Shown: piece after piece, positions 16,605-23,751 of the stretch | Numbering within the stretch: position 1 is the stretch's first letter | How the letters are laid out: each line of letters starts with the position of its first letter | Assembly: GCA_030832605.1 (NCBI GenBank) | Contig: JAURIU010000009.1 | Location: 1 to 32,794 of the forward strand | Length of the DNA stretch: 32,794 nucleotides | Origin: Rhodoluna sp. | GTDB lineage: Bacteria; Actinomycetota; Actinomycetes; Actinomycetales; Microbacteriaceae | Direction: 5' to 3' | The notes under the pieces: model-generated | Told to the model about the DNA's origin: nothing | Seen by the model: the letters and a program-made list of their open reading frames with translations, nothing else | Databases searched by the model: none | Position numbers and translations under genes: made by a program

Positions 16605-17396
16605 ATGATCCCCGAGCGCCTGAGCTACCTGCTGCAAAAGCCGCAGCCCGGTGACGACAAATACTCTCGAGGCGTGCTTGGGTTTGTCACGGGTTCAGAG
16701 CGCTTTCCGGGAGCTGCAATCCTTGGGGTTACCGCAGCAATGCGCACGGGAGTCGGCATGGTGCGTCACGTCGCACCGACATCGGTCACCAACCTGTTGC
16801 TCGAAGTTCGCCCAGAGGTTGTTGCGGGTTTCGGCCGAGCCCAAGCCTGGGTGTTGGGTTCGGGAGTACCCGTCGATGACGCGGTGCAGGTTGCCAACAT
16901 CCGAGAAGCTGCCTCTCAAAAGCGTGCGCTGGTGATCGATGCCGGCGCACTTGAGCTGGTCGACTATTCGGCTCTGGACTCTCAAAGCTGCATTTTGACC
17001 CCGCACGCCGGCGAATTGGCGCGACTTCTTGACCGCTTTGGTAAGCACCTTGACCTTGACTACGAGGCCGTAGTTGCAGCTGCCGCAATCACTGACCAAG
17101 TCGTCATTCTCAAGGGCAACACCACTTTGATTGCCGACGCACACGGTGAGGTTAGGGCGGTTGGACCCAATTCGACAGCGCTTGCCACGGCGGGCACCGG
17201 CGATGTTCTCGCGGGCATACTGGGTGCTCTTCTCGCAACCAACGCTGATAGTGAGCTGAACCTTCTCGACGTCGCCGAACTTGCCGTCATCATTCACTCC
17301 GAGGCTGCGACTCGCGCGGCCGCAGCTGGCCCGGTGGTCGCACTCGACGTAGCCGAACAGGTGCGAACCGTGATTCGAGACTGGATGCCCGCATGA
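16605..17396 (+). CDS. nnrD: ADP/ATP-dependent (S)-NAD(P)H-hydrate dehydratase
   Basis: The 263-residue protein is the ribokinase-like dehydratase that repairs hydrated NADH and NADPH. It shows GVLGFVTGSERFPGAAILGVTAAMRTGVG near 24-52, a VLGSGVP motif near 83-89, LTPHAGELARLL near 130, VILKGNTTLI near 167 and the nucleotide-binding TAGTGDVLAGI near 193-203 with the catalytic Asp. The partner epimerase domain (NnrE) is not fused here, unlike in many bacteria where the two are one protein. The start follows a TAGCGT hexamer by six bases. It shares an ATGA overlap with the next gene. Confidence 0.9.
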   Translation: MIPERLSYLLQKPQPGDDKYSRGVLGFVTGSERFPGAAILGVTAAMRTGVGMVRHVAPTSVTNLLLEVRPEVVAGFGRAQAWVLGSGVPVDDAVQVANIREAASQKRALVIDAGALELVDYSALDSQSCILTPHAGELARLLDRFGKHLDLDYEAVVAAAAITDQVVILKGNTTLIADAHGEVRAVGPNSTALATAGTGDVLAGILGALLATNADSELNLLDVAELAVIIHSEAATRAAAAGPVVALDVAEQVRTVIRDWMPA

Positions 17397-18628
17397 AACG
17401 CTCACTTAACAACCTGCCAGCACTGCTCTCGATTGCGGTGCTTGCGAATGTGTTTTTGGTTTGGCAGGGATTCAACTCTCCAAGTAGCCCAATGGGTGAC
17501 CTGCCCTATGCCTACCAACCCTGGTTCGATGCATTCATCGGGGGTGGCCCTTGGTGGGGCCTCGATCGCCCATGGGTCTACCCGTTTCCTGCATTCTTGC
17601 CGATGGTGCTCGCCGGTCTCTTTGCTCCACAAAATTTGCAAATCGGTTGGGTAGTTCTCAGAGCCATTGCGATGATCGCGATTTTGGTTATCTTGGTGAC
17701 CGCGCGAATCGAAAACGAAGAACAGCGCGCTGCCCGCTATCGTGCCGCCTATTTGTGGCTTGGCTTCACCTTGGCACTCGGTTCGGTTGCAATCAGCCGT
17801 ATCGATTCGGTGAGCGTGCTTTTGGCGGTGCTTGGTGCGCTGGCTCTGGTGACCGGCTCGCAAGCGCGCGCGACGATTTGGTTCACCGTTGCCGGTTGGA
17901 TCAAAATTTGGCCAATTGCCTTGTTTTTACCGCTTGTCGCCGCGTCGAAGAACTGGAAACGAAACCTGTTGGCCGCGGCTGCGACATCCGCCGCTATTTT
18001 GCTAATCGGTTTCTTGTTAGGCGGCAACTCGGCGATGTTCTCGTTTATCACCGGGCAAACCGGCCGAGGAATCCAATTCGAGGCTCCTCTGGCAACTCCG
18101 TGGGTTTGGTTGGGCGTGGTTGGGGCGAGTGACGCCGGCATTTATTACAACCACTCGATGATGACGTTTGAAGTTTTTGGCCCATTGGTGGCCGATGTCG
18201 CGTTCTGGGCAACCTTGATTCAGTTCGGTGCGCTCGCCATCACCGGTGCTCTGATTATGTTGGCACACCGAGTCAAAGCGAACTTCGGCGAAATAGTGGC
18301 GTGGGGTTCGCTCACCGGCACGCTAGACCTCATCGTCTTCAACAAAGTCGGGTCGCCTCAGTTCATTTCGTGGCTGGTGATTCCGATCATGATTGGCGTG
18401 CTCTACCGAGTGCCTAACTGGCGATTGCCCTCGATGCTGATTCTCGGCATCACTCTGCTGACTCAGCTCGTATACCCGTATCTATACGGTTCGCTGCTCG
18501 AACTCGAGGACGTTCCGGCGTCTGTTCTGCTGCTTCGCAACATTGGGCTGATTGTGGCACTAATTTTGGCCAACGTGATGCTCACTCGGCTTGGCGCAAA
18601 GCGAAAAGAACCAGTCGCGACTATTTAG
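17393..18628 (+). CDS. Integral membrane glycosyltransferase-like protein (GT87/DUF2029 type)
   Basis: The 411-residue protein has about ten to eleven hydrophobic segments. An N-terminal loop contains DLPYAYQPWFDAF and the YPFPAFLPM stretch, like the acidic and YPP motifs of polyprenol-phosphate-mannose-dependent mannosyltransferases of the GT87 group. A VAGWIKIWPIALFLPL segment resembles the family's conserved K-x-x-P motif. It would add a sugar from a lipid-linked donor to an envelope glycan or lipid on the outer side of the membrane. The precise reaction is unknown and the family assignment is moderate. It is translationally coupled to nnrD by a four-base overlap. Confidence 0.65.
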   Translation: MKRSLNNLPALLSIAVLANVFLVWQGFNSPSSPMGDLPYAYQPWFDAFIGGGPWWGLDRPWVYPFPAFLPMVLAGLFAPQNLQIGWVVLRAIAMIAILVILVTARIENEEQRAARYRAAYLWLGFTLALGSVAISRIDSVSVLLAVLGALALVTGSQARATIWFTVAGWIKIWPIALFLPLVAASKNWKRNLLAAAATSAAILLIGFLLGGNSAMFSFITGQTGRGIQFEAPLATPWVWLGVVGASDAGIYYNHSMMTFEVFGPLVADVAFWATLIQFGALAITGALIMLAHRVKANFGEIVAWGSLTGTLDLIVFNKVGSPQFISWLVIPIMIGVLYRVPNWRLPSMLILGITLLTQLVYPYLYGSLLELEDVPASVLLLRNIGLIVALILANVMLTRLGAKRKEPVATI

Positions 18629-19830
18629 CCCTCGAGCAGGCTGCGCAACATTGGGCCGACAGTTTCAAACTCAATCAGGAACCCGTCGTGCCCAAATTCG
18701 CTTTCGATCACGTGAAGCTTGCCGCCAACCAATTCAGAACCGATGTGTTCTGCGATTAGCTTTTGCCCCGTAATCGGAAACAGTCGGTCGCTGTTGATGC
18801 CGGCAACCAGCGCGCGAACACGGATGCTCTTCAGAGCCTTCTCGACACCACCGCGGTCGCGACCAATGTCATGCGAGTTCATCGCCTCAACCAGCGTTAT
18901 GTAGCTGTTGGCATCGAACCGACGGGTGAACTTGTTGCCGTGGAAGTCGAGGTAACTTTCGACGGCCCAGCGCCCAGCGGCACCGAGCGGGCTGATGTCA
19001 CTTTGCCAGGTGCGCTCGAAGCGGTCGTTTAGTTCGCTGGGGGAGCGGTAGTTCAAAAGAGCCATGCGCCTAGCTACCGCTAATCCTCGGTGTGGCCCAA
19101 AACCGGCCTTCGCGTCGTAATATCCACCCTTGTTGAACTGAGGGTCAATCTTGATCGCTTCGATTTGCACCGAGTTGAGCGCGATCTGGTCGGCGGTGGA
19201 TGCCGGGGGTGCGGCGATGACCGCAATGTTGCTCATCGCATCCGGATATTCAAGCGCCCACTCGAGAACGTGCATGCCGCCCATCGAGCCACCGATAATG
19301 GCGTGCCAGTGGTTGATGCCGATCACTTCGCTGAACGCCTTTTGCGAGGCGACCTGGTCGCGAATGGTTAGGTACGGAAATCGCGAGCCATACTCGCGGC
19401 CTTGACGATCGAGCGATGCCGGACCGGTCGATCCTTGGCAGCCACCCAAAATGTTCGGTGCAACCACATACCAGCGGTCGGTGTCGATGGCCAGACCCGG
19501 GCCAATGATTTCGCTCCACCATCCGTCGTTCTTGTGCGCCTTGGATGCTGGTCCCGAAGCATGCGAATCACCCGTGAGTGCGTGCAAAACCAAAACCGCG
19601 TTCGATTTGTTGTCGTTGAGTGTTCCCCAGGTTTCGAAAGCAATGCGGGCAGAAGCAAGTTCGCGCCCGCTAGCCAACTTGAGTGTTGGTAGGGGCGCAA
19701 ACAGGCGGTCACCTGCTGGGTCACCGTCACGCCATGCTCCGGTCGCAGGAGGTCGACCGACTAGCTGTCGGGCGAGCTCATCTGTGATGAAGCCTGACGG
19801 AACGCTGTCCTCAGAGGTTTGAAATTCCAA
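18625..19830 (-). CDS. metX: Homoserine O-acetyltransferase
   Basis: The 401-residue alpha/beta hydrolase-fold enzyme transfers an acetyl group from acetyl-CoA to homoserine, the first committed step to methionine. It has the conserved NILGGCQGSTGPAS stretch at 126-139, the nucleophile elbow GGSMGGMHVLEW with Ser182, and the remaining triad members Asp348 and His381. The start is a TTG directly after the metY stop codon. The resulting N terminus MEFQTSEDSVPSGFIT matches related actinobacterial proteins, and no usable ATG occurs before the conserved region. It is co-transcribed with metY, which uses its product. Confidence 0.94.
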   Translation of the reverse strand: MEFQTSEDSVPSGFITDELARQLVGRPPATGAWRDGDPAGDRLFAPLPTLKLASGRELASARIAFETWGTLNDNKSNAVLVLHALTGDSHASGPASKAHKNDGWWSEIIGPGLAIDTDRWYVVAPNILGGCQGSTGPASLDRQGREYGSRFPYLTIRDQVASQKAFSEVIGINHWHAIIGGSMGGMHVLEWALEYPDAMSNIAVIAAPPASTADQIALNSVQIEAIKIDPQFNKGGYYDAKAGFGPHRGLAVARRMALLNYRSPSELNDRFERTWQSDISPLGAAGRWAVESYLDFHGNKFTRRFDANSYITLVEAMNSHDIGRDRGGVEKALKSIRVRALVAGINSDRLFPITGQKLIAEHIGSELVGGKLHVIESEFGHDGFLIEFETVGPMLRSLLEG

Positions 19831-21132
19831 CTACTTCTTTACCGCCTCGAAACCGGCCTTCAGGTCGGCTACGAGATCGTCGAAGGACTCGAGCCCGACC
19901 GAAAGGCGAACTAGACCCGGGGTGACGCCAGTGGTGAGCTGTTGCTCTGGAGTCAACTGGGAGTGCGTGGTGCTCGCTGGGTGAATTACCAACGAACGCA
20001 CGTCTCCAATGTTAGCCACGTGGCTGAACAGTTCGAGCGATTCCACGAACTTTGATCCGGCCGTGACTCCACCCTTGATCTCGAACGAGACGATGGCTCC
20101 CGCACCCTTCGGTGCATATTTCTTGGCCGCTTTGAACCAAGGCGAAGACTTGAGGCCTGCGTAGTTGACGCTCTCGACCTGCGGGTGCTTCGATAGCCAC
20201 TCGGCTACCTTCTGAGCGTTTTCTACGTGACGCTCGATGCGAAGGCTTAGGGTTTCGATGCCCTGAATCAACTGCCACGCGTTGTTTGGGGCTACCGCTG
20301 CGCCGATGTCGCGAAGCAACTGAACTCGCGCCTTGATGATGTAGGCGATGGCGTCGCCAAGAGCTGCCGTATAGACGACGCCGTGGTACGACGGGTCTGG
20401 TTCGGTCAGGCCTGGGAACTTGTCGCTCTTCGACCACTCAAACTTTCCGCCGTCGACAATGGCTCCGGCTACGCCGGTGCCGTGCCCAGCCAAGAACTTA
20501 GTTGCCGAGTGAACCACGATGTCAGCACCGTGCTTGAGAGGCTGCACTAGGTAAGGGGTTGCAACGGTGTTGTCGACGATCAGAGGAACACCGTTCTTGT
20601 GCGCCACTTTGGCTACACCTTCGATGTCGAGGATGCTCACCTTAGGGTTGCCGATGGTTTCGGCGAAGAAGGCCTTGGTGTTTGGCTGCACTGCTGCTTG
20701 CCATTCGGCTAGATCATCCTGGTCTTCGACGAAGGTAGTGGTGATGCCAAGCTTTGGCAGCGTGTACTTGAAGAGGTTGTAGGTGCCTCCGTAGATGGTC
20801 GAAGACGCCACGATGTGGTCACCGGCTTCGGCGATGTTCAAAATCGCGATGGTCTCGGCAGCCTGGCCTGATGCCAAGAGCAAGGCGGCGGTGCCACCCT
20901 CGAGAGCAGCGATGCGCTTTTCGGCAACATCTTGGGTTGGGTTCATGATGCGGGTGTAGATGTTTCCGAACTCGGCAAGGCCGAACAACTTGGCGGCGTG
21001 CTCGCTTGAGTTGAAGGTGTAGGCGGTGGTTTGGTAAAGCGGCACCGCACGTGCGTTGGTGGTTGGGTCGGGGGTTGCGCCAGCGTGAATCTGGATGGTC
21101 TCAAAGCCCCACTTGTTCGGGTCGTTGCTCAT
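19831..21132 (-). CDS. metY: O-acetylhomoserine aminocarboxypropyltransferase (sulfhydrylase)
   Basis: The 433-residue PLP enzyme of the Cys/Met metabolism family converts O-acetylhomoserine and sulfide to homocysteine. The length above 420 residues, with the long insert, distinguishes it from cystathionine gamma-synthase. YQTTAYTF near 33-40, the SATKFLAGHG motif with the PLP Lys212, and IHPASTTHSQL near the C terminus are all in place. The ATG follows AGAGGA at good distance. The leader holds a promoter, a palindrome over its -35 and a hairpin that would cover the Shine-Dalgarno, so the metY-metX pair is likely regulated by methionine or sulfur supply. Confidence 0.95.
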   Translation of the reverse strand: MSNDPNKWGFETIQIHAGATPDPTTNARAVPLYQTTAYTFNSSEHAAKLFGLAEFGNIYTRIMNPTQDVAEKRIAALEGGTAALLLASGQAAETIAILNIAEAGDHIVASSTIYGGTYNLFKYTLPKLGITTTFVEDQDDLAEWQAAVQPNTKAFFAETIGNPKVSILDIEGVAKVAHKNGVPLIVDNTVATPYLVQPLKHGADIVVHSATKFLAGHGTGVAGAIVDGGKFEWSKSDKFPGLTEPDPSYHGVVYTAALGDAIAYIIKARVQLLRDIGAAVAPNNAWQLIQGIETLSLRIERHVENAQKVAEWLSKHPQVESVNYAGLKSSPWFKAAKKYAPKGAGAIVSFEIKGGVTAGSKFVESLELFSHVANIGDVRSLVIHPASTTHSQLTPEQQLTTGVTPGLVRLSVGLESFDDLVADLKAGFEAVKK

Positions 21133-21140
21133 GATTGTTC

Positions 21141-21176
21141 CTCTAATGCTCGGTTGAAGTTGTTCCGAGATTAGAG
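21141..21176 (-). promoter_or_regulatory. Hairpin that can sequester the metY Shine-Dalgarno
   Basis: The arms CTCTAAT+CTCGG and CCGAG+ATTAGAG pair perfectly over 12 bases with one bulged base and an 11-base loop. In the metY message the 3' arm ends in AGAG, part of the ribosome binding site. The 5' arm overlaps the proposed -10, so the full hairpin exists only in transcripts that start further upstream. Confidence 0.5.
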
Positions 21177-21196
21177 ACGACAGAACTCAGGTGCAA
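21168..21196 (-). promoter_or_regulatory. Proposed promoter of metY-metX
   Basis: On the minus strand TTGCAC (21196-21191) and TAATCT (21173-21168) are 17 bases apart. Transcription would start about 30 bases before the metY ATG. Confidence 0.5.
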
Positions 21197-21205
21197 ACGC
21201 ACCTG
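21188..21205. repeat. Perfect palindrome over the metY -35 region, possible operator
   Basis: CAGGTGC and GCACCTG flank AAAC, a perfect seven-base inverted repeat. It covers the proposed -35 of metY, which suits a repressor site. It could instead act as a weak terminator of the amidohydrolase gene upstream, but no T-run follows. Confidence 0.5.
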
Positions 21206-21233
21206 CAACTTGAGGTAACAGTGTGACGCGTTG

Positions 21234-22451
21234 TTACGCCTTGGCGGCGGCTTCGTTCAACACGTCGAATGCGAGGCCGGCCAGCAACGCGCATCCGCTT
21301 GGCACTACCGAGTCGTCAAAGACTGCGCGATTCGAGTGATTCGGAGCAGCGTTTTGCCAATCGGAGTCGGCTGGTGCTGCGCCCAAGAAGATGAATGCGC
21401 CGGGAATCTCGCGAACCACCGAGCCGAAGTCTTCGGCACCTGCGATTGGGTGCGGCCACTCCATCCACGCCTGTTCGCCAAAGGCCTCGCGAACCACCTT
21501 GCGCACGCGCTCGGTTGCGGCCGGGTCATTCATGACCACCTCGGTCGCATACTGACCCCAGTCGATGTCTACCGTTACGCCGAATGCGGCTGCGGTGCCC
21601 TCTAGATAGGCGGTGACGTGCTTCTTTAGGTTGTCGAGCATGCCCGGTGAGAAGGTGCGAATGGTGGCGCCGAAGGCCGCCTTCTCTGGAATTACGTTGG
21701 TGGTGTGGTCGTCGCCGGCTTTAAGCCAACCGATGTTCACAACTACCGGGTCGAACACGTTGAACTGCTTGTTGATCATGGTCTGCAAGCCGGCCATTGC
21801 GTCGGTCATTGCCGAGATTGGGTCTTTCGCCATCCAAGGGCTCGAGCCGTGACCTCCGCGACCAGTGAAGGTGACGATTAGGTCGCTGGCCGAAGCCATT
21901 AGTGCGCCAGCCTTGCCCCCGAAGGTGCGCGGTGGCTGCCAAGACGATGTCACGTGAATGCCGTATGCGGCGATTGGCTTGTTGCCTGTGATCATGTGCA
22001 TGTTTTCTTCGAGCATTACATCGGCTCCGCCGTGGCCCTCTTCGCCAGGCTGGAACCAAACCAGCACTTCACCCTTGAGGTCGGCTTTGTGAGTTGCAAG
22101 TAGGTGAGCGGCACCGATGCCGATTGCCATGTGAAGGTCGTGCCCGCAGGCGTGCATGTAGCCGTTGGTCGACGCATAGTCGAGTCCGGTGTTTTCTTCG
22201 ACGGCCAGTGCATCCATGTCTGCTCGAAGCAGCACGGTTGGGCCAGGTTGCCCACCCTTGATGTGCAGCACGATGCTAGAAAGTTTGTCGCTCAGGTGAA
22301 TTTCACCGAGGCCGTGAATCGAGGCAAGAATGCGCTCGCGGGTTTTTGGAAGGTCGAGACCAAACTCGGGAATCTGGTGCAGGTCGCGGCGAATGCCTTG
22401 CACAACCTCTAGGTAACGTTCGGCTTCTTCGGCCAGCTCGCGATAGATCAT
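21234..22451 (-). CDS. M20-family amidohydrolase (hippurate hydrolase/amidoacylase type)
   Basis: The 405-residue protein is a zinc-dependent M20D-type amidohydrolase. It has the metal-binding motif MHACGHDLHMA with Cys102 and His104, PGEEG with Glu137 and Glu138, the dimerisation-domain motif GRGGHGSSP, and AEDFG near the C terminus. Relatives cleave N-acyl amino acids, hippurate or indole-acetyl conjugates; the substrate here is unknown. The frame is open upstream to 22487, but the ATG at 22451 is preceded by AAGGAG five bases away, so that is the start. It lies upstream of metY on the same strand with a 101-base gap. Confidence 0.92.
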   Translation of the reverse strand: MIYRELAEEAERYLEVVQGIRRDLHQIPEFGLDLPKTRERILASIHGLGEIHLSDKLSSIVLHIKGGQPGPTVLLRADMDALAVEENTGLDYASTNGYMHACGHDLHMAIGIGAAHLLATHKADLKGEVLVWFQPGEEGHGGADVMLEENMHMITGNKPIAAYGIHVTSSWQPPRTFGGKAGALMASASDLIVTFTGRGGHGSSPWMAKDPISAMTDAMAGLQTMINKQFNVFDPVVVNIGWLKAGDDHTTNVIPEKAAFGATIRTFSPGMLDNLKKHVTAYLEGTAAAFGVTVDIDWGQYATEVVMNDPAATERVRKVVREAFGEQAWMEWPHPIAGAEDFGSVVREIPGAFIFLGAAPADSDWQNAAPNHSNRAVFDDSVVPSGCALLAGLAFDVLNEAAAKA

Positions 22452-22497
22452 CGGGTCTCCTTCGTTGGATACTCGCCAGACTAACACTTTTGAGCCT

Positions 22498-22503
22498 TAA
22501 CCT
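22498..22503 (+). promoter_or_regulatory. Probable -10 hexamer of ung
   Basis: TAACCT ends seven bases before the ung ATG and no Shine-Dalgarno is present. Confidence 0.4.
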
Positions 22504-22510
22504 AGAGAGC

Positions 22511-23161
22511 ATGTTCTTCGAGCAGATGCACAAGTCTTGGCAGGTGGCCCTCGCCGATCAGCGATCGCTGCTCGAACGCATTGAGGTTGACCTTAGACCA
22601 GTCTTTTCGCAGATTGCACCCCCGCCAGAGCTGGTGTGTCGGGCGTTCGAGATGCCGATCGACGAGGTTCGGGTTCTATTGCTCGGGCAAGACCCATACC
22701 CAACCGCTGGCGACGCCGTCGGGCTTGCGTTCGCCATTGCTCCGGGTCGCGTTCTGTCTCGCAGCCTTCGCAATATCATGGCTGAACTAGCAACCGACAT
22801 TCCAACGGCTACCCACTCGGGCAATTTGTCGAGCTGGGCCGAGCAAGGCGTAATGCTGCTCAACCGCCACCTCACGACGGGCTTGGGAGCCGCCGGTTCG
22901 CACATCGGGCTCGGTTGGCAAGAATTCACGGATGCCGCGGTGCGGGCTCTCGCCCAGCATCACGGTCGCGACCTGGTCGCAGTGCTTTGGGGCAACCAGG
23001 CACGCACGGCGCAACGGTTACTCGGGGCAGCGCAAATCGTTGCGAGCGCGCATCCGAGCCCGCTTTCGGCTCACCGAGGATTCTTCGGCTCGAAGCCATT
23101 TTCACAAGTGAACCAAGCGTTAGAAAAGGTCGGTCGCGAGCCGATAGATTGGTCTTGTTAG
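22511..23161 (+). CDS. ung: Uracil-DNA glycosylase, family 1
   Basis: The 216-residue enzyme removes uracil from DNA as the first step of base-excision repair. It has the water-activating GQDPYP motif with Asp61, the GVMLLN motif near 113-118, and the AHPSPLS loop with His181, followed by GFFGSKPFSQVN. The frame is open upstream inside the divergent amidohydrolase gene, but the ATG at 22511 gives the family N terminus and lies seven bases after a TAACCT hexamer. It is followed after seven bases by the acetyltransferase gene. Confidence 0.95.
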   Translation: MFFEQMHKSWQVALADQRSLLERIEVDLRPVFSQIAPPPELVCRAFEMPIDEVRVLLLGQDPYPTAGDAVGLAFAIAPGRVLSRSLRNIMAELATDIPTATHSGNLSSWAEQGVMLLNRHLTTGLGAAGSHIGLGWQEFTDAAVRALAQHHGRDLVAVLWGNQARTAQRLLGAAQIVASAHPSPLSAHRGFFGSKPFSQVNQALEKVGREPIDWSC

Positions 23162-23168
23162 GAGAGAG

Positions 23169-23741
23169 ATGCCTCTAGATTCTGAGTCGCGCTGGCGCTT
23201 GGTTCGCCGCAATAAGCAGAAGCCCGCCGCCGCAGAAGTCGGCGAGGTTACCATCAGGCGCGTGACCGTCGAAGATTTGGTACAAATCTCTGAAATCTAC
23301 AACTACTACGTGCGCAACTCGGTGGTCACATTTGATCTCGAACCTCTAACGCTGGCCGATTGGCAAAGCAAATTCGACTACCTGAAGCAACTTGAGCTGC
23401 CTTTCATAACGGCAATCAGCCCGGGCGGTCAGCTGCTCGGCTTCGCCTACGTTGCACCTTGGCGCCAAAAGGCTGCTTACCGCCGAACGGTTGAAGACAG
23501 CATCTACCTGCGTCCCGCCGCCACCGGCAAGCGTGCCGGCACCAAACTTCTCGAAACCCTGATTGCCGAATCGAAGGCTGCCGGAGTCAAAGAAATCGTC
23601 GCGGTCATCAGCGATAAAGGTGCCGAGGCCTCGATCGCCCTGCACGAACGTTTCGGATTCAAGCACCAGGGTCACCTTGGCAAGGTCGGCTTCAAATTTG
23701 GTCGCTGGCTCGGCACCGTCTTGATGCAAAAAAGTCTCTAG
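23169..23741 (+). CDS. GNAT-family N-acetyltransferase (phosphinothricin acetyltransferase-like)
   Basis: The 190-residue product has a basic 25-residue N-terminal tail followed by a GNAT domain. That domain opens with VTIRRVTVEDLVQISEIYNYYV, has a YLRPAATGKRAGTKLLETLI stretch near 117-136 as the acetyl-CoA-binding motif A, and ends in ALHERFGFKHQGHLGKVGFKFGRW. The latter resembles the phosphinothricin (PPT) acetyltransferase group, which acetylates small amines such as methionine sulfone or related amino acid analogues. The substrate is not known. The start is preceded by AGGAGAG. It probably forms one transcript with ung and the protease gene. Confidence 0.85.
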   Translation: MPLDSESRWRLVRRNKQKPAAAEVGEVTIRRVTVEDLVQISEIYNYYVRNSVVTFDLEPLTLADWQSKFDYLKQLELPFITAISPGGQLLGFAYVAPWRQKAAYRRTVEDSIYLRPAATGKRAGTKLLETLIAESKAAGVKEIVAVISDKGAEASIALHERFGFKHQGHLGKVGFKFGRWLGTVLMQKSL

Positions 23742-23751
23742 TGTGGCGACC

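Noticed and set aside
16695-17405. A 236-codon open frame on the minus strand across nnrD
   Set aside because: It lies opposite the conserved nnrD coding sequence and its translation resembles nothing I recognise.
21133-21233. Known SAM riboswitch or McbR operator upstream of metY
   Set aside because: The leader is short and lacks the conserved cores I know for SAM riboswitches, and no TAGAC-N6-GTCTA site is present.
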